Positions 24,196 to 31,154 of a stretch of 64,000 nt of DNA are shown here, one piece after another. The position numbers were made by a program, and so were the translations under genes. The notes below the pieces were generated by a model. It made no database searches and was not told the origin of the DNA. It saw only the letters and a list, made by a program, of their open reading frames with translations. Positions within the stretch are counted from its first letter, which is position 1. The number at the start of each line of letters is the position of its first letter. The DNA comes from Antribacter soli (lineage in GTDB: Bacteria; Actinomycetota; Actinomycetes; Actinomycetales; Cellulomonadaceae), in NCBI RefSeq assembly GCF_021568775.1, contig NZ_JAKGSG010000029.1, positions 1 through 64,000 of the forward strand, written 5' to 3'.

Positions 24196-24295
24196 GAGAC
24201 ACGGGAGACGGAGAAGGCGCATCGTGCCGACCCCCGGCGCCGCCCTCCCCCCACGCTCAGCGCCGTCCCGCTCCGCCGTTCTCGGACGACGACAT

Positions 24296-25201
24296 CTACA
24301 GGATGTTCCAGGTCGACTCACGGCCGTCGCGAAGGTCGTCGATGCGACGTCTTACCTCGGCCGCCGCAGGCGACCCAGGTGGGGACTTGCGGGCATTGGA
24401 GGTGATCATGCGCAGCTCACGCACCTCGCGCAGCCATGGGTAGCCCGCCCAGTCGCGGACGTCTCGGCCGTAGCGGTGGCAGAACTGGTCGTACTCGGCT
24501 GGTGGGTGGGCGAAGCGTCGGCAGTGGACCTCGATGGTGGTCAGGTCCCACTCGCGTGGGCCGAGGACGGCGGAGTCCCAGTCGGACAGGACTGCCCGGC
24601 CGGTTGCCGGGTCGAGGAGGGTGTTGCGGTGCTGGGCGTCGCCGTGGATGAGCCCCGTCGCGACACCTGCCGTGAGGATCGCTTCGTCCTGCGCGAGCCT
24701 GTCGCACAAGCGCTTGAGCAGGTCGCGGTCGTCGTCCGTCAGGAGCGGGCTGCTGGCGATGGAGCGCCTGATCGGACCGAACGCGTCGAGGCGACGCAGC
24801 CCGGACGGGGGCACCGGGGCGTCGTGGAGCGCGAGGAGCGACTCGGCGATGTCGGGGGCGCGGACGGCGCGCTCCTGGGGCAGGTAGCGCCACAAGGTCA
24901 CGACGCGGTCGTCGATGTGCAGCGGCTGGTCCGCCGGGTCGCCCCACAGCTCGACGGTCGGCACGCCGTGCTTCTGCAACCAGGCCACGAGCGCGACGAC
25001 GTCGGCGAGATGGTGCTCACCGGGTGGGGCGACCTTGATGATGACCGGTGCCGTGTTCAGGCGGTAGACGCCGCTGGTCTGGTGGCGGACCAGGATCATG
25101 CCGTCCGGGTCCAAGCCCGACAACCGGGCGGCGGCCTCGGCGATCAGACCGGTGACCTCGGGCGCGTGGGGGAGCGCTGTGCGGTGCGGGCTTGTGGTCA
25201 C
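24296..25201 (-). CDS. APH/ChoK-like phosphotransferase
   Basis: A 301-residue kinase of the aminoglycoside-phosphotransferase fold. The catalytic loop GLIHGDAQHRNTLLD (near residue 190) and the metal motif VLSDWDSAVLG (near 213) are intact, and a Lys likely to contact ATP lies in PVIIKVAPPG (near 57). Such kinases phosphorylate drugs, but also choline, sugars and other small alcohols, so resistance should not be assumed. The GTG at 25201 is nine bases past the TAA of the XRE-TPR gene, so the two are coupled; no ribosome-binding site is visible. It belongs to the cargo cluster with HAD and HIT genes. Confidence 0.85.
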   Translation of the reverse strand: MTTSPHRTALPHAPEVTGLIAEAAARLSGLDPDGMILVRHQTSGVYRLNTAPVIIKVAPPGEHHLADVVALVAWLQKHGVPTVELWGDPADQPLHIDDRVVTLWRYLPQERAVRAPDIAESLLALHDAPVPPSGLRRLDAFGPIRRSIASSPLLTDDDRDLLKRLCDRLAQDEAILTAGVATGLIHGDAQHRNTLLDPATGRAVLSDWDSAVLGPREWDLTTIEVHCRRFAHPPAEYDQFCHRYGRDVRDWAGYPWLREVRELRMITSNARKSPPGSPAAAEVRRRIDDLRDGRESTWNIL

Positions 25202-25209
25202 TGGGGGCC

Positions 25210-26463
25210 TTAGGTCGGGGTGGCGATGAGCTCGGTGAGCTCGGCTCGGGGGCGTTGGGGTGCGCCGTCGGGAAGGGCGCGGACGACGTCGTGGGTCTTG
25301 GCGAGCACCACACGCGTCCGGTACTCGACCGGCAGGCCGGTGACGATGTCCATTGCCAGCTGGCACGACTCGTCGGCGTGTCCCGACAGTGCCAGGCAGA
25401 CCGCCTGGTCGAGGCGGATCAGGGCCGGGTCGACGACGAGGTCGGGCTGCGCCGCATACAGCGCGAGAGCTTCATCCTGCACTCGGCGCGCCCGCGCGGG
25501 CTGGTCCAGGTACGTGAGGGTGCCCGACAGGTACAGCAGGAGGCGCTTGTGGTTGAACTGGAACGCGGCGTCGGGCGACCCGAGGGAGCCGGCCTGGTCG
25601 ACGTACCGCTGCGCGGTATCCATCGCACGCTCGGCGCCCCGGGCGTCGCCCAACCGCGCGAGGGCTCTGCCTTCGGCGGCGGCGGCCAGCGCCGTCGTCT
25701 CGGACGCGACACCAGGCAGCAGGGCCTGGGCGCTGCGGGCGAGCTCGACGGCCTGCTCGATGGGGCCGTAGTAGTACGGCAGCATCGCCTCTTGCGCCCG
25801 GACCCGGGCCTGGAGGTGCAGGTTCCCGGTGTCGTCCGAGGCGAGACGGGCGGTGCCGTACCAGTAGCGCGACCGCCGAACCTCACCGAGCCTCATCAGA
25901 GCGTCGGCGGTCAGCAGGGCCAGGATCGCCTGGGCTTCGGAGAGCTTGGCCTGAACCATGGCGGGCTGTCGCACGGCGGCGATCTCCTGGATCTCCACGA
26001 TGTCCGACGCGAGCACCGACAGCATCGTCGCCGGCGGGGTGCGCGTGTAAGTCACCAGGTGCTCGGCGATCCGTTCCTCGATCAGATCCAGACGCCGAGA
26101 CGAGAGCGTCGTCGCGGCCAGCGTGTGGTCGACCAACGGTCGCGCCGCGTCGAGCAGACCCAGGACGTCGCCCTGCTGTGCCGGGCGGTCCCACGCGGTC
26201 GACCGCATCGGGACCAGGGGCGACGCCCCGGCGCCCAAGAGCATCGGCAGGGCCGTGGGGGTGAGTCCCAGGGTCGTTTCGAGGTCTTCGGTCGTCAGCC
26301 TGAGCACCGCGGCCAGGTTGGCCCGCTGGAAGGGCTGCGGGGTGGACGCGCCGGACTCCCACCGCTGCACGGTGGTGCGATCGATGCCGAGCTGCTCGGC
26401 GAGGGCTTCTTGGCTGTACCCGGCTGACCTGCGAGCGTCCGCGAGCCTCGATCTGCGTGACAT
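25210..26463 (-). CDS. XRE family regulator with TPR-like repeats
   Basis: A 417-residue protein. Residues 5-55 are a helix-turn-helix: ADARRSAGYSQEALAEQLGIDRTTVQRWESG. The rest is alpha-helical in 35-45 residue units rich in Ala and Leu (for example ARARRVQDEALALYAAQPDL), like the TPR domains of actinobacterial XRE regulators that sense peptides or small molecules. ATG at 26463 is chosen because the regulator motif follows; an in-frame start 48 bases upstream is weaker. It is cotranscribed with the kinase and divergent from the gene at 26712, so it likely controls both arms of the cargo cluster. Confidence 0.85.
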   Translation of the reverse strand: MSRRSRLADARRSAGYSQEALAEQLGIDRTTVQRWESGASTPQPFQRANLAAVLRLTTEDLETTLGLTPTALPMLLGAGASPLVPMRSTAWDRPAQQGDVLGLLDAARPLVDHTLAATTLSSRRLDLIEERIAEHLVTYTRTPPATMLSVLASDIVEIQEIAAVRQPAMVQAKLSEAQAILALLTADALMRLGEVRRSRYWYGTARLASDDTGNLHLQARVRAQEAMLPYYYGPIEQAVELARSAQALLPGVASETTALAAAAEGRALARLGDARGAERAMDTAQRYVDQAGSLGSPDAAFQFNHKRLLLYLSGTLTYLDQPARARRVQDEALALYAAQPDLVVDPALIRLDQAVCLALSGHADESCQLAMDIVTGLPVEYRTRVVLAKTHDVVRALPDGAPQRPRAELTELIATPT

Positions 26464-26711
26464 CAGGGTGTCTCCCGTCAGGTCGGCGTCCGCTGCCCAC
26501 GATAGCCGCACGCGTCAGCCCGCCCAGAGGCGACATTCCGCATGCGGCCTTTCCGCAGCAGGTCCGCGGCGGAGACGCCGCCCGGGAGCCGTGTTGACGC
26601 CCTGTCGCCTGCGATGTGCTTGTCACCACCACGACCGAGGGCCGGCATAGGCGCCCACGCCGATGAGGGGGACACGATGAGCACCAACCAGACCACCAGG
26701 GCGGTGACGCC

Positions 26712-27023
26712 GTGAACGCGCCCGCCCCCGTCGCCGTCGGCTATACCGTCGCGACCACGCCCGACGCCGCGTTCCGTCAGTGCGAGGCGATCGAGGAGTA
26801 CGCCCGCACCGAGGGCATCGCACTCGCGCAGATCGTGACCGACGACCACGACACCATCACGATCTCCCAGGTCGCCGAGACCGCCCGGCTCCACGAGGCG
26901 CAGCTGGTCCTGATACCCGCTGGGGTTGTGCTCGCCGAGGTTCGCGAGGGGATCACCGACGCGCTCGCTCCGCTGGGGGCGGCGTGCGTCGTCGTCGGGC
27001 ACGCGAGGGAGACGGAAGCGTGA
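26712..27023 (+). CDS. Small resolvase-domain-like protein lacking the catalytic serine
   Basis: A 103-residue protein. GYTVATTPDAAFRQCEAIEEYARTEGI resembles the start of serine-recombinase catalytic domains (GYxRVSTxxQ, RQ, A, Ax, G). The position of the nucleophilic Ser holds Thr and the following Arg-rich motif is absent. TISQVAETARLHEAQLVLIPAG would then match the next strand and helix. It is only a domain, with no DNA-binding part. Its TGA overlaps the GTG of the HAD gene by four bases, so the two are coupled. I read it as a repurposed non-catalytic resolvase fold; this is a moderate-strength inference. Confidence 0.6.
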   Translation: MNAPAPVAVGYTVATTPDAAFRQCEAIEEYARTEGIALAQIVTDDHDTITISQVAETARLHEAQLVLIPAGVVLAEVREGITDALAPLGAACVVVGHARETEA

Positions 27024-28147
27024 GCGCCCGCACCGCCGTCGCAACCCGCAGTCTGGTCGCGCTCGACATCGACGGCACACTCCTGAACAAGGCAGGCCAC
27101 GCGACGAAGGCGGTGCACGACGCCGCAGCGCTGGCTCACGCCGCAGGCCACCACCTGGTCCCCGCGACCGGCCGCTCTCTCGTCGGGCTCCTGACCGCCG
27201 CCCGAACCCTGAGCCTGACCGACGGGTGGGCCGTGGCCTCCAACGGCGCCCACCTGGTCCGACTCGACCCCACCGCGCCTGGCGGGTACATCGCCGAGGA
27301 AGCACACCTGTTCGCCCCTCGCCCAGTGATCCGCCGCTCGCAGGAGCTCCTCGGTGGGGTTGTGGTCGCCGTCGAAGATGTCGGCGTCGGGTGGCGCGTG
27401 TCGCGCCGTCTCCCGGACGGCATCCTCAACGGTGCCCAGACCATCACCTCCGTGGCCGACCTCTGTGCGACGCCCGCCACGAGGGTGGCACTTCTCGGGC
27501 CGGGGATCCGCCGGTTCGTCGACGCCCTTGCCGCGACGGGCGTCACGGTGACCCCGGCGGGCTCCGACTGGGTCGACGTGGTGAAGCTTGGGGTCTCGAA
27601 GGCGACGACGTTGGAGGAGGTCCGACGGCGCCTCGACGTGCCGTCGGGCTCTACGGTCGCGGTGGGCGACGACGTGAACGACGAGGCCATGCTCAGGTGG
27701 GCGGCCCGTGGCGTCGCGATGGCCCACGCGCCGGCCCGGGTGCGGCACGCGGCCACCGAGACCACCGGCACCCTGCACGATGACGGCGCCGCGACGGTGC
27801 TGCGTTCCCTCGTCCCGGAGGCCGCGCTCGACCCGAACCTGTCGCCCCTGGCCGCGCAGCTCGCCGCCACCGTGGCGGCGGCCCCGTCCACCGTCACGCT
27901 CCGGGCGTGGCACGGCACCGGCCCCGCCCTGTCGAGCGTGACCGCGTGGCTGCTCGACGACGGCGAATGGCGCGTCCACGCGCCCGTCCCCGCCGGGACC
28001 GGCGCCACCATGCGCGGCCTCGAAGTGGCCGCCCGAGCCGCCGGGCTCGCCTTCCCAGTCGCGGAGGACGCCCCACGAGCGAGGTGGCGCCGCACCACCC
28101 TGACGGACGCGCCGTCGTCGTACGAGCTGCCCCTCTGGCGCCCCTGA
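27020..28147 (+). CDS. HAD superfamily hydrolase (Cof type)
   Basis: A 375-residue phosphatase-like protein. Motif I is ALDIDGTLLN (Asp16, Asp18). The Thr of motif II lies in VPATGRS (near 53), the Lys of motif III in SKATTLEE (near 194), and motif IV is VGDDVNDEAM (near 215). This is the Cof/SPP layout with a cap domain between. A C-terminal extension of about 110 residues (from PSTVTLRAWHG) is not part of the usual fold and is unidentified. Start GTG overlapping the previous gene. With the APH-like kinase nearby, a paired phosphorylation-dephosphorylation of a small molecule is conceivable. Confidence 0.85.
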   Translation: MSARTAVATRSLVALDIDGTLLNKAGHATKAVHDAAALAHAAGHHLVPATGRSLVGLLTAARTLSLTDGWAVASNGAHLVRLDPTAPGGYIAEEAHLFAPRPVIRRSQELLGGVVVAVEDVGVGWRVSRRLPDGILNGAQTITSVADLCATPATRVALLGPGIRRFVDALAATGVTVTPAGSDWVDVVKLGVSKATTLEEVRRRLDVPSGSTVAVGDDVNDEAMLRWAARGVAMAHAPARVRHAATETTGTLHDDGAATVLRSLVPEAALDPNLSPLAAQLAATVAAAPSTVTLRAWHGTGPALSSVTAWLLDDGEWRVHAPVPAGTGATMRGLEVAARAAGLAFPVAEDAPRARWRRTTLTDAPSSYELPLWRP

Positions 28148-28200
28148 CTCCCCGGCCCACGACCCGGACCGCCCCTTCCCCCGAGTTCCCGGTCGTGAAC

Positions 28201-28259
28201 CCCGCCGACGACGGCGGGACCAGCGGGTCGGAGCCGTCACCCCGGCGACTCCGACCCGC
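28201..28259 (+). terminator. Two hairpins between the HAD and HIT genes
   Basis: CCCGCCG/CGGCGGG (28201-28218) is followed by an 11-bp perfect stem, GCGGGTCGGAG (28223-28233) with CTCCGACCCGC (28249-28259). No T-run follows. They may reduce read-through or stabilise mRNA ends between two halves of the cluster. Confidence 0.5.
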
Positions 28260-28295
28260 ACCCTCCCACCCTCAGCCCGTCCCTGGAGGACACGT

Positions 28296-28805
28296 ATGCC
28301 CACGCACCTCGATCCTCGATGGCTGTCCCGGCCTCCGGGTCACGTCCATGCCGACCTGGCCGAACCATGCCCGTTCTGCGCGATCGTCCGAGGCGACGCC
28401 GAGGCGCACATCGTGGCCGAGACCGACGAGACGGTCTGCTTTCTGGACCGGCTCCCGGCGACCTACGGGCACGTCTTGGTTGTGCCGAAGCAGCACGTCG
28501 TGGACCTGTTCGACATCCCCGACGAGGTGTTCGGCCAGGTCATGGCCGCCGCCAAGCGGGTCGCGGACGCGCTGCGCGACTCGTGCGCGGCCTCGGGCAT
28601 CAACCTCGTGCACGCCTCGGGTCGGGCAGCCGACCAGACGGTCTTCCACTTCCACGTCCACGTCGTGCCTCGCTACGACGGCGACTCGATCGTCGTGTTC
28701 CCCCGACTGGCGGACCCCTCGCGTGCGAACGAGGTCGCCGAGCGCCTGCGCACCGCCCTGACCACCGCGCCTCACCAGGCCCCGACAGAGAGCAGCCACT
28801 CATGA
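28296..28805 (+). CDS. HIT family nucleotide hydrolase
   Basis: A 169-residue histidine-triad protein. The triad is His118, His120 and His122 in FHFHVHVVPR. The zinc Cys pair PCPFCAI (Cys25, Cys28) is that of Hint-type proteins. Such enzymes remove AMP or other nucleotides from phosphoramidates, lysine-AMP or dinucleotides. CTGGAGGA lies before the ATG at 28296. The stop overlaps the next start as ATGA. An adenylate-handling role beside an NAD-dependent ligase gene is suggestive; see findings. Confidence 0.92.
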   Translation: MPTHLDPRWLSRPPGHVHADLAEPCPFCAIVRGDAEAHIVAETDETVCFLDRLPATYGHVLVVPKQHVVDLFDIPDEVFGQVMAAAKRVADALRDSCAASGINLVHASGRAADQTVFHFHVHVVPRYDGDSIVVFPRLADPSRANEVAERLRTALTTAPHQAPTESSHS

Positions 28806-29785
28806 CGACCTCACCCGGCACGACTCGCCCTGACTCGGCCGCGGCCTCGACGCGCGTGGTCACCGTGCTCGGCGCGACCCGGAACTTCTTCAAGGTCGGC
28901 CACTACACGCTGCGCCGCCTCGCGGTCGCGGCCCCGGACCTGACGCTGCGCCTGGCGATCCCCGAGGCACAGGCCGCAGGGCGGGCCGTGCGTGACGTCG
29001 ACGTCCAGCTGCGGGACTGGGACCTGGCCGACCCGAGGTCGTTGGTCGCGGCGCTGGCCGGGACCGACACGATGCTGATGGTCCCGCCGATCGACCGGCG
29101 CGTCGAGATCGGCGGCCTGTACCTGCGGGCCGCGCAGCGGGCCGGGGTGCGGCAGATCGTCTGCCTCGGGATCCAGTTCGCACCCGGGCAGTGCGCGATG
29201 GCCGACGAGGCGGCAACGCTGGAATCGCTCCTGGTCGCATCGGGGATCGCCTTCGACCTCGTGCGCCTGCCGATGTTCCTGGAGAACCTCCTCTACCAGT
29301 GCCAGTCGATCGCCCAGAACGGGACGTTCACGTTCCCCATCGGCGCTGATGTCCCGTTCTCCTACATCACCTGCGACGACGCGGCCGAGCTGTTCTGCCG
29401 CAAGATCCTCGACCCCGGGTCGGTCGACCTGAGCGGTGCCCTGATGAGCCACGCCGCCCAGGCGACCTGCGGGCAGTGGGCAGAGGCGCTCAGCGATGTC
29501 TGCGGGCGGCAGGTCACGTTCGCCCGACAGAGCGCCGAGCACTTCATCACGAGCCTGGCTCGGTACGGGATGCGCCCCGAGGCCGCGGCCCAGGTCCTCG
29601 GGCTGTGGGAGCGGATCGGGACCTACGGTGACGCTTCGGCGACGCGGACCGCCGAGACCCTCCTCGGGCGCCCGACCACCGACCTGACCACGTGGACGAC
29701 GGAGCGCGCCTGCTGCTTCGGCACCGGCTTCCTGTCGTGCCCCCACCCGCACCCGCCCGTCCAGCACATGTTCGGTCCCGCCTGA
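28802..29785 (+). CDS. NmrA-like NAD(P)-binding protein
   Basis: A 327-residue Rossmann protein of the atypical SDR class. The nucleotide loop is VVTVLGATRNFFKVG (near residue 20), a variant of GATGxxG. LMVPPIDRR and the later EAATLESLLVASGIAFDLVRLPMFLENLL are typical of NmrA and quinone-oxidoreductase-like proteins. The Tyr-x3-Lys of classical SDRs is not evident, so it may be a sensor or binder more than an enzyme. Its start overlaps the HIT stop by four bases and the FAD oxidase follows after 37 bases. Cys and His are unusually dense at the end (ACCFGTGFLSCPHPHPP). Confidence 0.8.
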   Translation: MTTSPGTTRPDSAAASTRVVTVLGATRNFFKVGHYTLRRLAVAAPDLTLRLAIPEAQAAGRAVRDVDVQLRDWDLADPRSLVAALAGTDTMLMVPPIDRRVEIGGLYLRAAQRAGVRQIVCLGIQFAPGQCAMADEAATLESLLVASGIAFDLVRLPMFLENLLYQCQSIAQNGTFTFPIGADVPFSYITCDDAAELFCRKILDPGSVDLSGALMSHAAQATCGQWAEALSDVCGRQVTFARQSAEHFITSLARYGMRPEAAAQVLGLWERIGTYGDASATRTAETLLGRPTTDLTTWTTERACCFGTGFLSCPHPHPPVQHMFGPA

Positions 29786-29822
29786 CCGTCGCGCCCGCGC
29801 CTGGAGACCTGAGGAGGCCTCG

Positions 29823-31154
29823 ATGACCCTCACCAACTGGAACGGCAACGTCACGATCGCCGCCGAGGACGCCTGGACGTCCGTCACCTCCGTGGACCAG
29901 ATCGAAGCGCTGTTGGCAGGAACCAAGGTTCCGTTGCGGGCGCTCGGTTCCCGGTTCACCTACCCCATGCAGCTTCGTTGCCCGGACGGCACCCACGGGA
30001 TCGTCCTCGACCTTCCCGGCCGAGGCGTCGGCGAGGTGCGCGGGGACCGCCTCCTCGTCACCGGGGACACCCTGCTCACCGACGTGTGGCGCGTGTTCGC
30101 CGATCACGGCCTGGAGCCGGCCGCGTGCCCGCCGGTCATCACCCGACAGACGGTCGCCGGAGCCCTGGCGACCGGCACCCACGCACAAGGCCTGGCCGGT
30201 GGGACGTTCTCCGACGCGGTCACCGGGATCGACCTCGTGGACGGCACCGGCACCCGGCATTGGCTCACGCCCGATGACGACGGTTTCGACGCCGCCGTCC
30301 TGAACCTTGGCTGCCTCGGCGTCGTCGTCGCCGTCGAGCTCCAGGGACGGCCACGGACCGACGTCGACTGCACGCGGTTCACCGCTCCCGCGGACGCTCT
30401 GCCGGAGCACTACGCCACCTGGAGTCGCGACTCGGTCGCCGCGAAGAGCTGGTGGTTCACCGAGCACGACGTCGCACACACCTGGGTTGCGCACGACGGC
30501 TCCTGGGCCCGGCCAGCGTCAGTGTGTGGCGACTCTGGCGACCTGGACCGCGTCGTGGCGCGCACCCGCAGCCAGCTCATGACGGACATCGGCGACGGGG
30601 GCGGCCAGACCCCGGCCGCCCGGACCCTCGAGAAGTTCCTCGCCGCGACCGACACGCGCGGGACGCTCCAGGAGATCTTCCACAACGGCATCCCTGCCCC
30701 GCAGCTCAACATGGAGATCGCTGTCCCCCTCGACGCTGTCCCCGCCGCGTACGCGAGGCTCAACGAACTGCTGCGCTCCTCGGCGACGAAGCTGCACTAC
30801 CCGGTCATCCTGCGCTCCACCGGCCCGGCCCGAGGTCACCTGAGCCCAGCGCACAACGGGCCTGTGACGTACTTCGGGTTCGTGGCGTATATGACCACCG
30901 ACGGGCACCTGACCACCGCCCGCCCACTATTCGACGACATCCAGCGCCTCCTGCACACCCTCGGCGGGTGGCCGCACTGGGGCAAATACCTCAGCCCCGA
31001 CCTGCTCCCCGCCCCCACGAACGGCTTCGCAGAGTTCCGGACCGCCGTCGACCGGTTCGACCCCGACCGACGCTTCGCGAACGACACCTTCTACCAGGCG
31101 CTCGGACTGTCCGACCGGGCGGCCGTTGTCAGTGGTGGTCGCCACAATGGATGA
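29823..31154 (+). CDS. FAD-linked oxidase (sugar/aldonolactone oxidase type)
   Basis: A 443-residue protein of the vanillyl-alcohol-oxidase superfamily. The N-terminal FAD domain has KVPLRALGSRFT (near 40), TRQTVAGALATGTHAQGLAGG (near 112) and NLGCLGVVVAVELQ. The C-terminal end has HWGKYLSPD and FDPDRRFAND, both characteristic of D-arabinono-1,4-lactone and alditol oxidases. The His normally used for covalent flavin in GxxHS is not visible where GSRFT stands. TGAGGAGGCCTCG precedes the ATG. The ligase gene starts within its last codons. The substrate is probably a sugar-like alcohol or lactone; it could be a product handled by the cluster's kinase and phosphatase. Confidence 0.85.
   Translation: MTLTNWNGNVTIAAEDAWTSVTSVDQIEALLAGTKVPLRALGSRFTYPMQLRCPDGTHGIVLDLPGRGVGEVRGDRLLVTGDTLLTDVWRVFADHGLEPAACPPVITRQTVAGALATGTHAQGLAGGTFSDAVTGIDLVDGTGTRHWLTPDDDGFDAAVLNLGCLGVVVAVELQGRPRTDVDCTRFTAPADALPEHYATWSRDSVAAKSWWFTEHDVAHTWVAHDGSWARPASVCGDSGDLDRVVARTRSQLMTDIGDGGGQTPAARTLEKFLAATDTRGTLQEIFHNGIPAPQLNMEIAVPLDAVPAAYARLNELLRSSATKLHYPVILRSTGPARGHLSPAHNGPVTYFGFVAYMTTDGHLTTARPLFDDIQRLLHTLGGWPHWGKYLSPDLLPAPTNGFAEFRTAVDRFDPDRRFANDTFYQALGLSDRAAVVSGGRHNG

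Noticed and set aside
24000-24254. N-terminal extension of the relaxase rich in His, Pro and Asn
   Set aside because: It translates the strand-skewed tract and adds low-complexity residues before the standard MSIHKLSAG start. The tract is better explained as a regulatory or oriT sequence.
24296-25201. Aminoglycoside resistance gene
   Set aside because: The fold is that of APH kinases, but the family includes many metabolic kinases and no subgroup signature for a drug-modifying enzyme was seen. Called only as a phosphotransferase.
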